DNA of 17,200 nt from Gracilibacteraceae bacterium. GTDB taxonomy: Bacteria > Bacillota > Desulfitobacteriia > Desulfitobacteriales > Syntrophobotulaceae. Where the stretch lies: NCBI GenBank assembly GCA_031263945.1, contig JAISEW010000190.1:1-17200 (forward strand), given 5' to 3'. The notes beneath the pieces were generated by a model. That model was not told the origin of the DNA and searched no databases. It saw only the letters and a program-made list of their open reading frames with translations. The position numbers and the translations under genes were made by a program. Below, one piece after another: positions 1-6,392 of this stretch (positions are counted from its first letter, which is position 1; each line of letters begins with the position of its first letter).

Positions 1-96
1 GGACAGTTGGACAACCCAATGCGCATCCGGCAGGTGCGCAAAGATATTGCGAGAGGATGGACTGTGCTGCGTGAGCGTGAATTAAAGCGAGCCTGA
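1..96 (+). CDS. rpmC: 50S ribosomal protein L29, C-terminal part (5' end outside window)
   Basis: Frame 1 reads through from the window edge to the TGA at 94-96 and gives the last 31 residues. The stretch NPMRIRQVRKDIAR followed by TVLRERE is the typical C-terminal helix of L29, a small two-helix protein of the large subunit that sits at the tunnel exit near the docking site for SRP and trigger factor. It lies directly upstream of rpsQ, as in the S10/spc clusters of most bacteria. One small oddity is Gly-Trp before TVLRERE, where I expect a basic or aliphatic pair such as IK or IR. The start and the first half of the protein are outside the window. Identity rests on this short match plus gene order. 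Confidence 0.9.
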   Translation, partial: GQLDNPMRIRQVRKDIARGWTVLRERELKRA

Positions 97-120
97 GTGA
101 TAGTTAAGGAGGGAACGCAA

Positions 121-381
121 TTGGAAAGAACGAGGCGCAAGACGCTCGTCGGTAAAGTCGTCAGCGATAAGATGGATAAAACCATAGTAGTTGCTATAGA
201 AACAAAAAAAAGTCATCCGTTGTACAAAAAGACGATGAAGTTTACAAAAAAGTATAAAGCTCATGATGAAAACGATGAAGCGAAAATCGGCGATATCGTA
301 GAAATAATGGAAACGCGCCACCTGAGCAAGGATAAATACATGCGGCTGGTCAGAGTCGTCGAACGCGCCGTGGCATTATAA
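121..381 (+). CDS. rpsQ: 30S ribosomal protein S17
   Basis: Encodes 86 residues with the S17 signature near the N-terminus (GKVVSDKMDKTIVVAIE) and the later HDENDEAKIGDIVEIMETR segment. S17 is a primary 16S rRNA-binding OB-fold protein needed early in small-subunit assembly. I chose the TTG at 121 because AAGGAGGG at 106-113 sits 7 bases upstream and the protein then starts MERTRRK, as the family does. The in-frame GTG at 97 would put that ribosome binding site inside the gene. It follows rpmC after 24 bases. The gap to rplN is longer (66 bases) and contains a hairpin. Confidence 0.96.
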   Translation: MERTRRKTLVGKVVSDKMDKTIVVAIETKKSHPLYKKTMKFTKKYKAHDENDEAKIGDIVEIMETRHLSKDKYMRLVRVVERAVAL

Positions 382-415
382 TCAGAGACTGGCAATAAAT
401 ATGGCGATACGTGGT

Positions 416-436
416 GTTTACCGGTTCGCCGGAAAC
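416..436 (+). promoter_or_regulatory. Hairpin abutting the rplN ribosome binding site
   Basis: GTTT-a-CCGG-TTCG-CCGG-AAAC folds into an 8-bp stem with one bulged A (420) and a UUCG loop closed by a G-C pair. The stem ends at 436 and the rplN Shine-Dalgarno GGGGGA starts at 437, so the structure touches the site of ribosome entry. It could tune rplN translation or be an mRNA processing site. Both functions are inference; only the pairing is seen. Confidence 0.5.
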
Positions 437-447
437 GGGGGATTCCG

Positions 448-816
448 ATGATCCAGGCAGAAACGACTTTAAGGGTCGGAGATAACACTGGCGCGAAAAA
501 ACTGCTGTGTATCCGCGTGATGGGCGGCTCCAAACGGCGTTACGCTTCCATCGGCGACGTCATCGTCGCTACGGTCAAAGAAGCTACGCCCGGCGGCGTG
601 GTCAAAAAAGGCGAAGTGGTCAAGGCGGTCGTTGTACGCACAAAAAAAGAGATAAAGCGACCGGACGGCTCCTATATTCGTTTCAGTGAAAACGCGGCCG
701 TCATTATCAAGGACGACAAAAGCCCGCGTGGCACGCGCATTTTTGGCCCCGTAGCCCGCGAACTCCGGGAAAAAGACTATATGAAAATAGTGTCTTTGGC
801 CCCGGAAGTGCTATAA
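448..816 (+). CDS. rplN: 50S ribosomal protein L14
   Basis: The 122 residues match the usual bacterial L14 length. The family hallmarks are MIQAETTLRVGDNTGAKKL at the N-terminus, the central GDVIVATVKEATPGG segment, and GTRIFGPVARELR near the end. L14 is a five-stranded beta-barrel protein of the large subunit that forms intersubunit bridge B8 with 16S rRNA and is the contact point for the silencing factor RsfS. The ATG at 448 follows GGGGGA (437-442). It stands between rpsQ and rplX as in the standard spc operon. A short reading frame (401-451) ends in an ATGA overlap with this start. Confidence 0.98.
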   Translation: MIQAETTLRVGDNTGAKKLLCIRVMGGSKRRYASIGDVIVATVKEATPGGVVKKGEVVKAVVVRTKKEIKRPDGSYIRFSENAAVIIKDDKSPRGTRIFGPVARELREKDYMKIVSLAPEVL

Positions 817-838
817 AACCGGACGGAGGTGAAGGCGA

Positions 839-1177
839 ATGTCCGCTGACTCAAAAATACATGTAAAAACCGGCGACACAGTCATGGTGATTTCCGGGAA
901 GGACTCCGGCAAAAAGGGACGGGTGCTGGCCGTGTTTCCGGGTAAGGGCCGAGTGGTTGTAGAAAAAGTAAATATTGTAAAAAAACACCAAAAACCGACT
1001 AAGGATCTGCCGCAGGGCGGTATTCTTGACAAAGAAGCTCCGATCGCGAGTTCGAACGTTATGCTCTACTGCACGGAATGTAACTCCGTTACGCGCCGCA
1101 GCGTGAAACAGACGGCGGAGGGCAAAGTGCGCGTCTGCAAGAAATGCGGACACAATTTACCGGATAAACGCAAATAA
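839..1177 (+). CDS. rplX: 50S ribosomal protein L24
   Basis: Encodes 112 residues. Residues 7-40 hold the KOW motif (VKTGDTVMVISGKDSGKKGR), followed by VEKVNIVKKHQKP. L24 is an early assembly initiator that binds the 5' domain of 23S rRNA and lies near the exit tunnel. The C-terminal part has two CxxC knuckles, C78/C81 and C100/C103 (VRVCKKCG), so it probably binds zinc, as in many bacterial L24 proteins. The ATG at 839 follows GGACGGAGGTGAAG (820-833). The gene lies between rplN and rplE as in standard order. Confidence 0.97.
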   Translation: MSADSKIHVKTGDTVMVISGKDSGKKGRVLAVFPGKGRVVVEKVNIVKKHQKPTKDLPQGGILDKEAPIASSNVMLYCTECNSVTRRSVKQTAEGKVRVCKKCGHNLPDKRK

Positions 1178-1202
1178 ACAGGCCAGGGATGGAGGTGTTT
1201 TG

Positions 1203-1748
1203 ATGGCCCGCTTAAAAGAGTATTATAATAATGAGTTGACGAAATCTTTACAGAAAGAATTCGGTTATAAAAACATCATGCAGGCCCCTCGTCTGGATAA
1301 GATAGTCGTCAATGTCGGCTTGGGCGAGGCGATAGCCAATCCGAAAGCTATCGACGGCGCGGTGGACGATATCATGACTATCACGGGGCAAAAACCGGTC
1401 GTGACAAAAGCCAAAAAATCCATTGCCGGTTTCAAACTGCGCGCCGGCATGTCGATAGGCGTAAAAGTGACGCTCCGTGGAGAAAGAATGTATGAATTCG
1501 CCGACCGGCTGCTTAATGTGGCGCTGCCCCGCGTGCGTGATTTTCAGGGCGTTTCCGCCAAGTCTTTTGACGGCAGGGGCAATTACACCCTTGGCGTCAA
1601 AGAGCAGCTTATTTTTCCTGAGATCAATTATGATAAAATAGATAAGATCCGGGGCATGGATATCGTTTTCGTGACGACGGCCAAAACGGACAGTGAAGCG
1701 AAGGCGCTGCTCAAAGGTTTTGGGATGCCGTTCCGCGAAAAAGACTAA
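1203..1748 (+). CDS. rplE: 50S ribosomal protein L5
   Basis: Encodes 181 residues, the normal length for L5. Recognisable segments are the N-terminal LKEYYNNELTKSLQKEFGY, PRLDKIVVNVGLGEA, the central GQKPVVTKAKKSIAGFKLR, and DFQGVSAKSFDGRGNYTLG. L5 binds 5S rRNA with L18 and sits in the central protuberance, touching P-site tRNA and S13. I chose the ATG at 1203. The TTG at 1200 is in frame but only 2 bases from the ribosome binding site GGAGGTG (1191-1197). In E. coli S8 represses the operon at the rplE start. Here GGCCA (1181-1185) can pair with TGGCC (1204-1208) around the binding site, which is suggestive but short. Confidence 0.97.
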   Translation: MARLKEYYNNELTKSLQKEFGYKNIMQAPRLDKIVVNVGLGEAIANPKAIDGAVDDIMTITGQKPVVTKAKKSIAGFKLRAGMSIGVKVTLRGERMYEFADRLLNVALPRVRDFQGVSAKSFDGRGNYTLGVKEQLIFPEINYDKIDKIRGMDIVFVTTAKTDSEAKALLKGFGMPFREKD

Positions 1749-1759
1749 GGAGGAGTAAG

Positions 1760-1945
1760 ATGGCCAAGACAGCGATGATCGTGCGTCAGACCCGCAAACC
1801 TAAATACGCGGTGCGTTTTCACAACCGCTGCAAAATTTGCGGCCGCCCGCACGCCTATTTGCGTAAATTCGGCGTTTGCCGCGTCTGTTTTCGGGAACTG
1901 GCTTATAAGGGTGAATTGCCGGGCGTGACGAAGGCCAGTTGGTAA
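1760..1945 (+). CDS. rpsN: 30S ribosomal protein S14, zinc-binding (type Z)
   Basis: The 61 residues are the short, zinc-dependent form of S14 that is usual in Bacillota. Zinc ligands are C24/C27 (CKIC) and C40/C43 (CRVC), and the C-terminus GELPGVTKASW is diagnostic. S14 is a late-binding protein of the 30S head, next to S3 and S10. Many relatives carry a second, zinc-independent S14 elsewhere for growth under zinc limitation; none is seen here. The strong ribosome binding site TAAGGAGGAGTA (1746-1757) overlaps the stop of rplE. The order rplE-rpsN-rpsH is canonical. Confidence 0.98.
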   Translation: MAKTAMIVRQTRKPKYAVRFHNRCKICGRPHAYLRKFGVCRVCFRELAYKGELPGVTKASW

Positions 1946-1977
1946 GATAAAGACAGAGAGAAAGGGGGAAAACGACC

Positions 1978-2376
1978 GTGTCTATGTCGGATCCTATCGC
2001 TGATTTCCTGACAAGAATACGCAATGCCGGTATGGTTTACCACGACAGGGTGGAAGTGCCGGCTTCCGGTACGAAGAAAGCGCTGGCGGCATTGATGAAA
2101 CAGGAAGGTTTCATCAAGGACTATGAATATATTGAAGATAATAAGCAGGGGGTACTTCGTCTTTATCTCAAGTACGGCGCGGAACGCAAGCGGGTCATTA
2201 CCGGCATGAAACGTATCAGCCGCCCCGGATTGCGCGTATACGCCAAAAAAGATCAATTGCCCAAAGTGCTCGGCGGCCTGGGAGTGGCGGTGATTTCCAC
2301 CTCCAAGGGCATCATGCCGGACCGCCAGGCCCGCAAGGAAGGGCTGGGCGGCGAAGTAATCTGCTATATCTGGTAA
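1978..2376 (+). CDS. rpsH: 30S ribosomal protein S8
   Basis: Encodes 132 residues. The N-terminus SDPIADFLTRIRNAG and the C-terminal GGLGVAVISTSKGIMPDRQA region are diagnostic for S8, a primary binder of helix 21 of 16S rRNA that organises the 30S platform. In E. coli S8 also represses its own operon. I chose the GTG at 1978 because AAGGGGG (1962-1968) is 9 bases away. The in-frame ATG at 1984 would have 15 bases of spacing and would lose only two residues, so it cannot be fully excluded. It lies 32 bases after rpsN and 15 before rplF. Confidence 0.97.
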   Translation: MSMSDPIADFLTRIRNAGMVYHDRVEVPASGTKKALAALMKQEGFIKDYEYIEDNKQGVLRLYLKYGAERKRVITGMKRISRPGLRVYAKKDQLPKVLGGLGVAVISTSKGIMPDRQARKEGLGGEVICYIW

Positions 2377-2391
2377 GGACGGAGGTCGAAT

Positions 2392-2934
2392 ATGTCCCGT
2401 GTAGGCAGAAAACCGATAATACTACCCGCCGGGGTGACGGTAACGCAGGCAGGAAATACTTTTACCGTAACGGGTCCCAGAGGTACGCTCGTGCGGGAGC
2501 TGCGCCCGGAAATCAGTATAACCGTTGAAGAAAATCTGATCCATGTGACGCGGCCCGACGACGAACCGCGCAACCGTTCGCTTCATGGATTAACGCGCAC
2601 TTTGCTCTTTAACATGGTCGAAGGCGTGACCAACGGTTTTCGCAAAACATTGGAACTCGTCGGCGTAGGCTATCGCGCCTCCATGTCCGGTTCCAGCTTG
2701 ATTTTGGCGGTGGGCAAATCCCATCCGGTGGAAATGAAGCCGCTTGACGGCATCGAAATTGAGGTCCCGGCCCAGAACCGGATCATCATCAAAGGCATTG
2801 ACAAGGAAAAAGTCGGTTTTTTTGCCGCTAACGTGCGCGAGCAGCGCCCACCGGAGCCTTATAAAGGCAAAGGCATCAAATATGAAAACGAAGTGATACG
2901 CCGTAAGGAAGGCAAAGCCGGCGGTAAAAAATAA
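2392..2934 (+). CDS. rplF: 50S ribosomal protein L6
   Basis: Encodes 180 residues with the two duplicated L6 domains. The N-terminal one starts MSRVGRKPIILPAGVTV. The C-terminal one includes GVGYRASM and ends in the family signature RPPEPYKGKGIKYENE near residue 155. L6 lies at the base of the L7/L12 stalk near the sarcin-ricin loop and is needed for late 50S maturation. The ATG at 2392 follows GGACGGAGG. The position between rpsH and rplR is canonical. A perfect 6-bp inverted repeat begins right after the stop. Confidence 0.98.
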   Translation: MSRVGRKPIILPAGVTVTQAGNTFTVTGPRGTLVRELRPEISITVEENLIHVTRPDDEPRNRSLHGLTRTLLFNMVEGVTNGFRKTLELVGVGYRASMSGSSLILAVGKSHPVEMKPLDGIEIEVPAQNRIIIKGIDKEKVGFFAANVREQRPPEPYKGKGIKYENEVIRRKEGKAGGKK

Positions 2935-2956
2935 GGCAAGGGCCAAATCTCTTGCC
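2935..2956 (+). promoter_or_regulatory. Hairpin between rplF and rplR
   Basis: GGCAAG at 2935-2940 and CTTGCC at 2951-2956 form a perfect 6-bp stem with a 10-base loop, starting at the base after the rplF stop codon. No T-run follows, so I do not call it a terminator. A role as mRNA processing or stability element within the operon is possible but unproven. Confidence 0.4.
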
Positions 2957-2976
2957 GCTTGAAAGGATGATAAACT

Positions 2977-3345
2977 GTGATTAAGAAAAGCGACCGCCGC
3001 GCTTTGCGCAAGCCGAAACACAAAAGCGTGCGGAAAAAAGTGAGCGGTACGCAGGCAAGGCCGCGTTTAGCGGTATTTCGGAGCCTGAAACACATATACG
3101 CCCAGTTGATCAACGATGAGATCGGCGTCACGCTGGCGGCGGCTTCTTCATTGGAAGCGGATTTTAAGGCGGCCGGGCTGGACGGCGGCAATGTGGAGGG
3201 TGCGAAAAAAGTCGGCGAGCTCATCGGCCGGAAAGCGCTGACCAAAGGGATAAAAGAAGTTGTATATGATCGCGGCGGTTTCCTTTACCACGGCCGGGTG
3301 GCTGCGCTGGCGGACGGCGCGCGGGAAGCGGGGCTGGACTTTTGA
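2977..3345 (+). CDS. rplR: 50S ribosomal protein L18
   Basis: Encodes 122 residues. The segments KKVSGTQARPRLAVFRSLKH and HIYAQLINDEIGVTLAAASS, and the C-terminal YDRGGFLYHGRVAALADGAR, are the L18 pattern. L18 brings 5S rRNA to the central protuberance together with L5. The start is the GTG at 2977, with GAAAGGATG about 10 bases upstream; no better start gives the family's IKKSDRRALRKPKH N-terminus. It follows rplF after 42 bases and precedes rpsE by 24. Confidence 0.97.
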   Translation: MIKKSDRRALRKPKHKSVRKKVSGTQARPRLAVFRSLKHIYAQLINDEIGVTLAAASSLEADFKAAGLDGGNVEGAKKVGELIGRKALTKGIKEVVYDRGGFLYHGRVAALADGAREAGLDF

Positions 3346-3369
3346 GCGGTCTGATAAGGAGGAGTAGTT

Positions 3370-3957
3370 TTGGCGAATGAATTTGTCAAAAGGGATCGCG
3401 GCGGGCGCGAACCGGGCAGACGGGGCGACGGGCCGGGCGGACGCCGCGATTCCAGGCGCGACGACCGGAGAGACGACAAACCAGAACTGATTGAGACGGT
3501 CGTGGATATCAACCGGGTGGCTAAAGTCGTGAAAGGCGGACGCCGTTTCAGTTTCAGCGTGTTGGTGGTCGTCGGCGACGGCGGCGGTAAAGTCGGCGCC
3601 GGTTTGGGTAAAGCGGCTGAAGTGCCCGAAGCCATCCGCAAGGGTGTGGAAGACGCGAAGAAAAAAATGATTTCCATTCCAATCAAGGGCACTACCATAC
3701 CGCATCCCATCATCGGCTTATACGGAGCGGGCCGGGTGCTGCTGAAACCGGCTTCCCGCGGTACGGGCGTCATCGCCGGCGGCGCCGTGCGCGCCGTGCT
3801 GGAAGCGGCCGGAGTGAAGGATATTTTGACAAAATCCATCGGTTCATCCAACCCTCATAATGTTGTTCACGCGACGATGGAAGGGCTGCGCTCGCTTAAA
3901 CGGGAGGATGAGGTAGCGAAACTTCGCGGCCGCACAGTAGCGGAAATAATGGGCTGA
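3370..3957 (+). CDS. rpsE: 30S ribosomal protein S5 with Arg/Asp/Gly-rich N-terminal extension
   Basis: The core from about residue 39 is classic S5: VVDINRVAKVVKGGRRFSFS is the double-stranded-RNA-binding-like domain, then GKAAEVPEAIRKGVEDAKKK, and the C-terminal domain with PASRGTGVIAGGAVRAVLE. S5 sits at the mRNA entry side of the 30S subunit and affects accuracy and unwinding of mRNA. The TTG start at 3370 is 5 bases from AAGGAGGAG (3356-3364). Length is 195 residues against about 165 for typical S5. The excess is residues 5-38, almost only Arg, Gly and Asp, and probably disordered. The next gene is rplO; the usual rpmD is missing. Confidence 0.97.
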   Translation: MANEFVKRDRGGREPGRRGDGPGGRRDSRRDDRRDDKPELIETVVDINRVAKVVKGGRRFSFSVLVVVGDGGGKVGAGLGKAAEVPEAIRKGVEDAKKKMISIPIKGTTIPHPIIGLYGAGRVLLKPASRGTGVIAGGAVRAVLEAAGVKDILTKSIGSSNPHNVVHATMEGLRSLKREDEVAKLRGRTVAEIMG

Positions 3958-3994
3958 TCGGTCAGGCAGTAATTTATAAAGAAAGGGGTGCGCT

Positions 3995-4447
3995 ATGAAG
4001 TTACACGAATTAAAACCGGCGCCGGGATCAAGGCAGCCGCGCAAACGGTTAGGGCGCGGAAACGGCTCCGGGCTCGGCAATACGGCCGGCAAAGGGCATA
4101 AAGGCCAGAAAGCCCGCTCCGGCGGCGGAGTGCGGCCGGGATTTGAAGGCGGCCAGATGCCGGTGACGCGCCGGTTGCCTAAACGCGGTTTTACCAATAT
4201 ATTCAGTAAAGAGTATACGGTGCTGAATGTCTCCGACTTAGAGGAAAAGTTTGAATCAGGCGCGGTCGTCACAGTGGACAGTTTGTTTGAGGCCGGGCTG
4301 ATCAAAAAACTGCGGGACGGGGTCAAATTGCTCGGCGACGGAGAATTGACCAAATCGTTTACCATCCGAGTCAATAAAGTCAGCAAGTCCGCGGCGGAAA
4401 AAATCGCGGCCGCTGGCGGTACAGTAGAGGCGGGTGGCGAAACGTGA
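3995..4447 (+). CDS. rplO: 50S ribosomal protein L15
   Basis: Encodes 150 residues. The N-terminus MKLHELKPAPGSRQPRKRLG and the glycine-rich extended arm (GRGNGSGLGNTAGKGHKGQK, then RPGFEGGQMPVTRRLPKRGF) are unmistakable for L15. The arm threads into 23S rRNA, and the globular C-terminal domain is surface-exposed. L15 joins late in 50S assembly. AAAGGGGTG precedes the ATG at 3995. Its TGA (4445-4447) overlaps the secY GTG (4444-4446), which suggests translational coupling. It follows rpsE after only 37 bases, with no L30 gene in between. Confidence 0.98.
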   Translation: MKLHELKPAPGSRQPRKRLGRGNGSGLGNTAGKGHKGQKARSGGGVRPGFEGGQMPVTRRLPKRGFTNIFSKEYTVLNVSDLEEKFESGAVVTVDSLFEAGLIKKLRDGVKLLGDGELTKSFTIRVNKVSKSAAEKIAAAGGTVEAGGET

Positions 4448-5736
4448 TCCTCCAAACCTTAAAAGACGCCTGGGCCGCCGTGAGCATCAGAAAGAAGATC
4501 ATTTTCACGCTGCTCATGCTGCTGGTGTTTCGCATAGGAACTCACATCCCCATTCCCTATATTGATACGGAATATCTGGTGGGGCAAATAGGTTCCGGCG
4601 GCATCATGGATTTCTTTAACACCTTTTCCGGTGGTTCCCTGAAGCGCTTTTCCGTGTTTACCCTGAGCATCATGCCCTATATCACAGCCTCCATCATCAT
4701 GCAGCTTCTGACGGTGGTCATTCCTCATCTGGAGCGCCTGCAAAAGGAAGGGGAACAGGGCCGGAAAAAAATCGCCCAATACATCCGTTACGCCACGGTG
4801 GTGTTCGGTTTTGTCAACGGGTTCGGCATCACGATGGGTTTTAGAGCCGCCATCGTGGTCCCGGCCGGCGCGCCGGACTGGGCGGTTTATCTGCTCATCA
4901 CTTTGGTGCTTACGGCCGGCACGGCTTTTCTCATGTGGCTGGGGGAGCAGATCACGGAAAAAGGGATCGGCAATGGTATTTCGCTGATTATTTTTGCCGG
5001 TATAGTCGCCGGTGTGCCGGATGGGATAAAAGAAATGCTGCGCCTGTACATGGCGCGCTCCATCAGTATCCTCATGGTCATCGCCGTGGCGGTCGTCGCC
5101 GTGGCGATGGTGGTGGCGGTCGTCTTCATTCAGCAGGGTCAGCGCAAGATCCCTGTTCAGTACACGAAGCGCGTGGTAGGGCGCAAAGTTTACGGCGGCC
5201 AGAGTACGCATATCCCGCTGAAAGTGAACCAGGCCGGAGTTATCCCCATTATTTTCGGCATCGCCCTCGTCACCTTGCCGACGACGATAGCCAGTTGGAT
5301 ACCCAATTCCGGTTTCGCTGTATTTGCCAACCGGTATATGAGTCTCAGCCTGAATAATTCCATGGCCTCAATGGGCTGGATATTATTTTACGGCGTACTC
5401 ATAGTATTTTTTACGTATTTTTACACGGGGATCACTTTTAACCCGATAGACGTAGCTGATAATATCAGGAAAAACGGCGGTTTTATCCCGGGCCTTCGTC
5501 CCGGCCGTCCCACGTCGGAATATCTGCTGCGGATAATGGGCCGCATCACGATGGCCGGCGGCGTTTTTCTGGCGATCATCGCCGTGTTTCCCAGTTTCAT
5601 CGTTGGTTTTACTAATATAGACGGCATTTACATTGGCGGCACTTCGCTGCTCATTCTGGTCAGCGTGGCGCTGGATACCATGAAGCAGCTGGAAGCGCAG
5701 CTTCTGGAACGGCATTATCAGGGATTCCTGAAGTAA
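4444..5736 (+). CDS. secY: Protein translocase subunit SecY
   Basis: The 430 residues are the normal length for this ten-helix membrane protein, the channel of the Sec translocase. Visible hallmarks: a basic N-terminus with VSIRKKIIFTLLMLLVFRIG (helix 1), the plug region GSGGIMDFFNTFSGGSL, SIMPYITASIIMQLL (helix 2), the loop RKIPVQYTKRVVGRK before helix 6, the PIDVADNIRKNGGFIPGLRPG loop before helix 9, and the end LEAQLLERHYQGFLK. The start is GTG, overlapping the rplO stop, and there is no strong ribosome binding site of its own, so coupled translation is likely. It exports, among others, the CWB2 protein encoded at 12228-13241. Confidence 0.98.
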   Translation: MILQTLKDAWAAVSIRKKIIFTLLMLLVFRIGTHIPIPYIDTEYLVGQIGSGGIMDFFNTFSGGSLKRFSVFTLSIMPYITASIIMQLLTVVIPHLERLQKEGEQGRKKIAQYIRYATVVFGFVNGFGITMGFRAAIVVPAGAPDWAVYLLITLVLTAGTAFLMWLGEQITEKGIGNGISLIIFAGIVAGVPDGIKEMLRLYMARSISILMVIAVAVVAVAMVVAVVFIQQGQRKIPVQYTKRVVGRKVYGGQSTHIPLKVNQAGVIPIIFGIALVTLPTTIASWIPNSGFAVFANRYMSLSLNNSMASMGWILFYGVLIVFFTYFYTGITFNPIDVADNIRKNGGFIPGLRPGRPTSEYLLRIMGRITMAGGVFLAIIAVFPSFIVGFTNIDGIYIGGTSLLILVSVALDTMKQLEAQLLERHYQGFLK

Positions 5737-5747
5737 GGGGGCGTTGG

Positions 5748-6389
5748 ATGCGGATAATTTTGACGGGGCCGCCGGGCGCGGGTAAAGGCACTCAGGCCGC
5801 CATGCTCGCGGAACGGTACGGAATCCCGCATATCTCCACCGGGGATATGCTGCGGCAGGCTGTGAAGGACGCCACGCCGCTGGGACTGAAAGCCAAAACC
5901 TATATGGACGGCGGCGGTCTCGTGCCGGATGAAGTAACGATCGGCATTGTAGCCGAGCGGCTGGCTCAGGCCGACTGCGCGACGGGTTTTTTACTGGACG
6001 GGTTTCCGAGAACTCTCGCCCAGGCGGAAGCGCTGACCGGTATCCTGAGCGATTTGGGCGTGAGCTTAAACGGGGTGGCGGATATTGAAGTGGAGGACGG
6101 CATCCTGATCGAACGGATGACCGGCCGGAGAGTGTGCAGGCAATGCGCCGCGACTTATCACATTGCGAACCGGCCGCCGGTGCGCGCCGATATATGTGAT
6201 AAATGCGGCGGGGAACTGTACCAGCGGGCGGACGACAATAACGCGACCGCGGAAACGAGACTGCGCGTATATAAAGAGCAAACTCAGCCGCTGATCGACT
6301 ATTATGAAAAAATGGGGCTTTTACGCGGGATTCCCGGTGATATCGGCTTGGAAAACGTTTTTCATGAAATTTGCGCCGCGCTTGAGTGA
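5748..6389 (+). CDS. adk: Adenylate kinase, zinc-binding lid type
   Basis: Encodes 213 residues and catalyses ATP + AMP = 2 ADP. The P-loop GPPGAGKGTQ is at residues 7-16, the AMP-site motif STGDMLR near 30-36, and DGFPRT at 84-89. The lid carries four cysteines, C130/C133 and C150/C153 (CRQC and CDKC). This is the zinc-stabilised lid of Gram-positive adenylate kinases. GGGGGCG precedes the ATG at 5748, 11 bases after secY, and the stop is 3 bases from map. The order secY-adk-map is canonical for Bacillota. Confidence 0.98.
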   Translation: MRIILTGPPGAGKGTQAAMLAERYGIPHISTGDMLRQAVKDATPLGLKAKTYMDGGGLVPDEVTIGIVAERLAQADCATGFLLDGFPRTLAQAEALTGILSDLGVSLNGVADIEVEDGILIERMTGRRVCRQCAATYHIANRPPVRADICDKCGGELYQRADDNNATAETRLRVYKEQTQPLIDYYEKMGLLRGIPGDIGLENVFHEICAALE

Positions 6390-6392
6390 AGT

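Noticed and set aside
1746..3366. The 12-mer TAAGGAGGAGTA repeated at 1746-1757 and 3355-3366
   Set aside because: Both are strong Shine-Dalgarno sites of rpsN and rpsE; similarity is explained by shared function.
3346..3994. L30 fused to S5 or L15 as an explanation for the missing rpmD
   Set aside because: The extra S5 residues are a low-complexity R/G/D stretch and L15 has normal length; neither contains an L30-like segment.
4935..5357. A 140-codon plus-strand frame inside secY
   Set aside because: It is a shifted reading of secY, rich in R, G and H; the secY frame is intact and full length.
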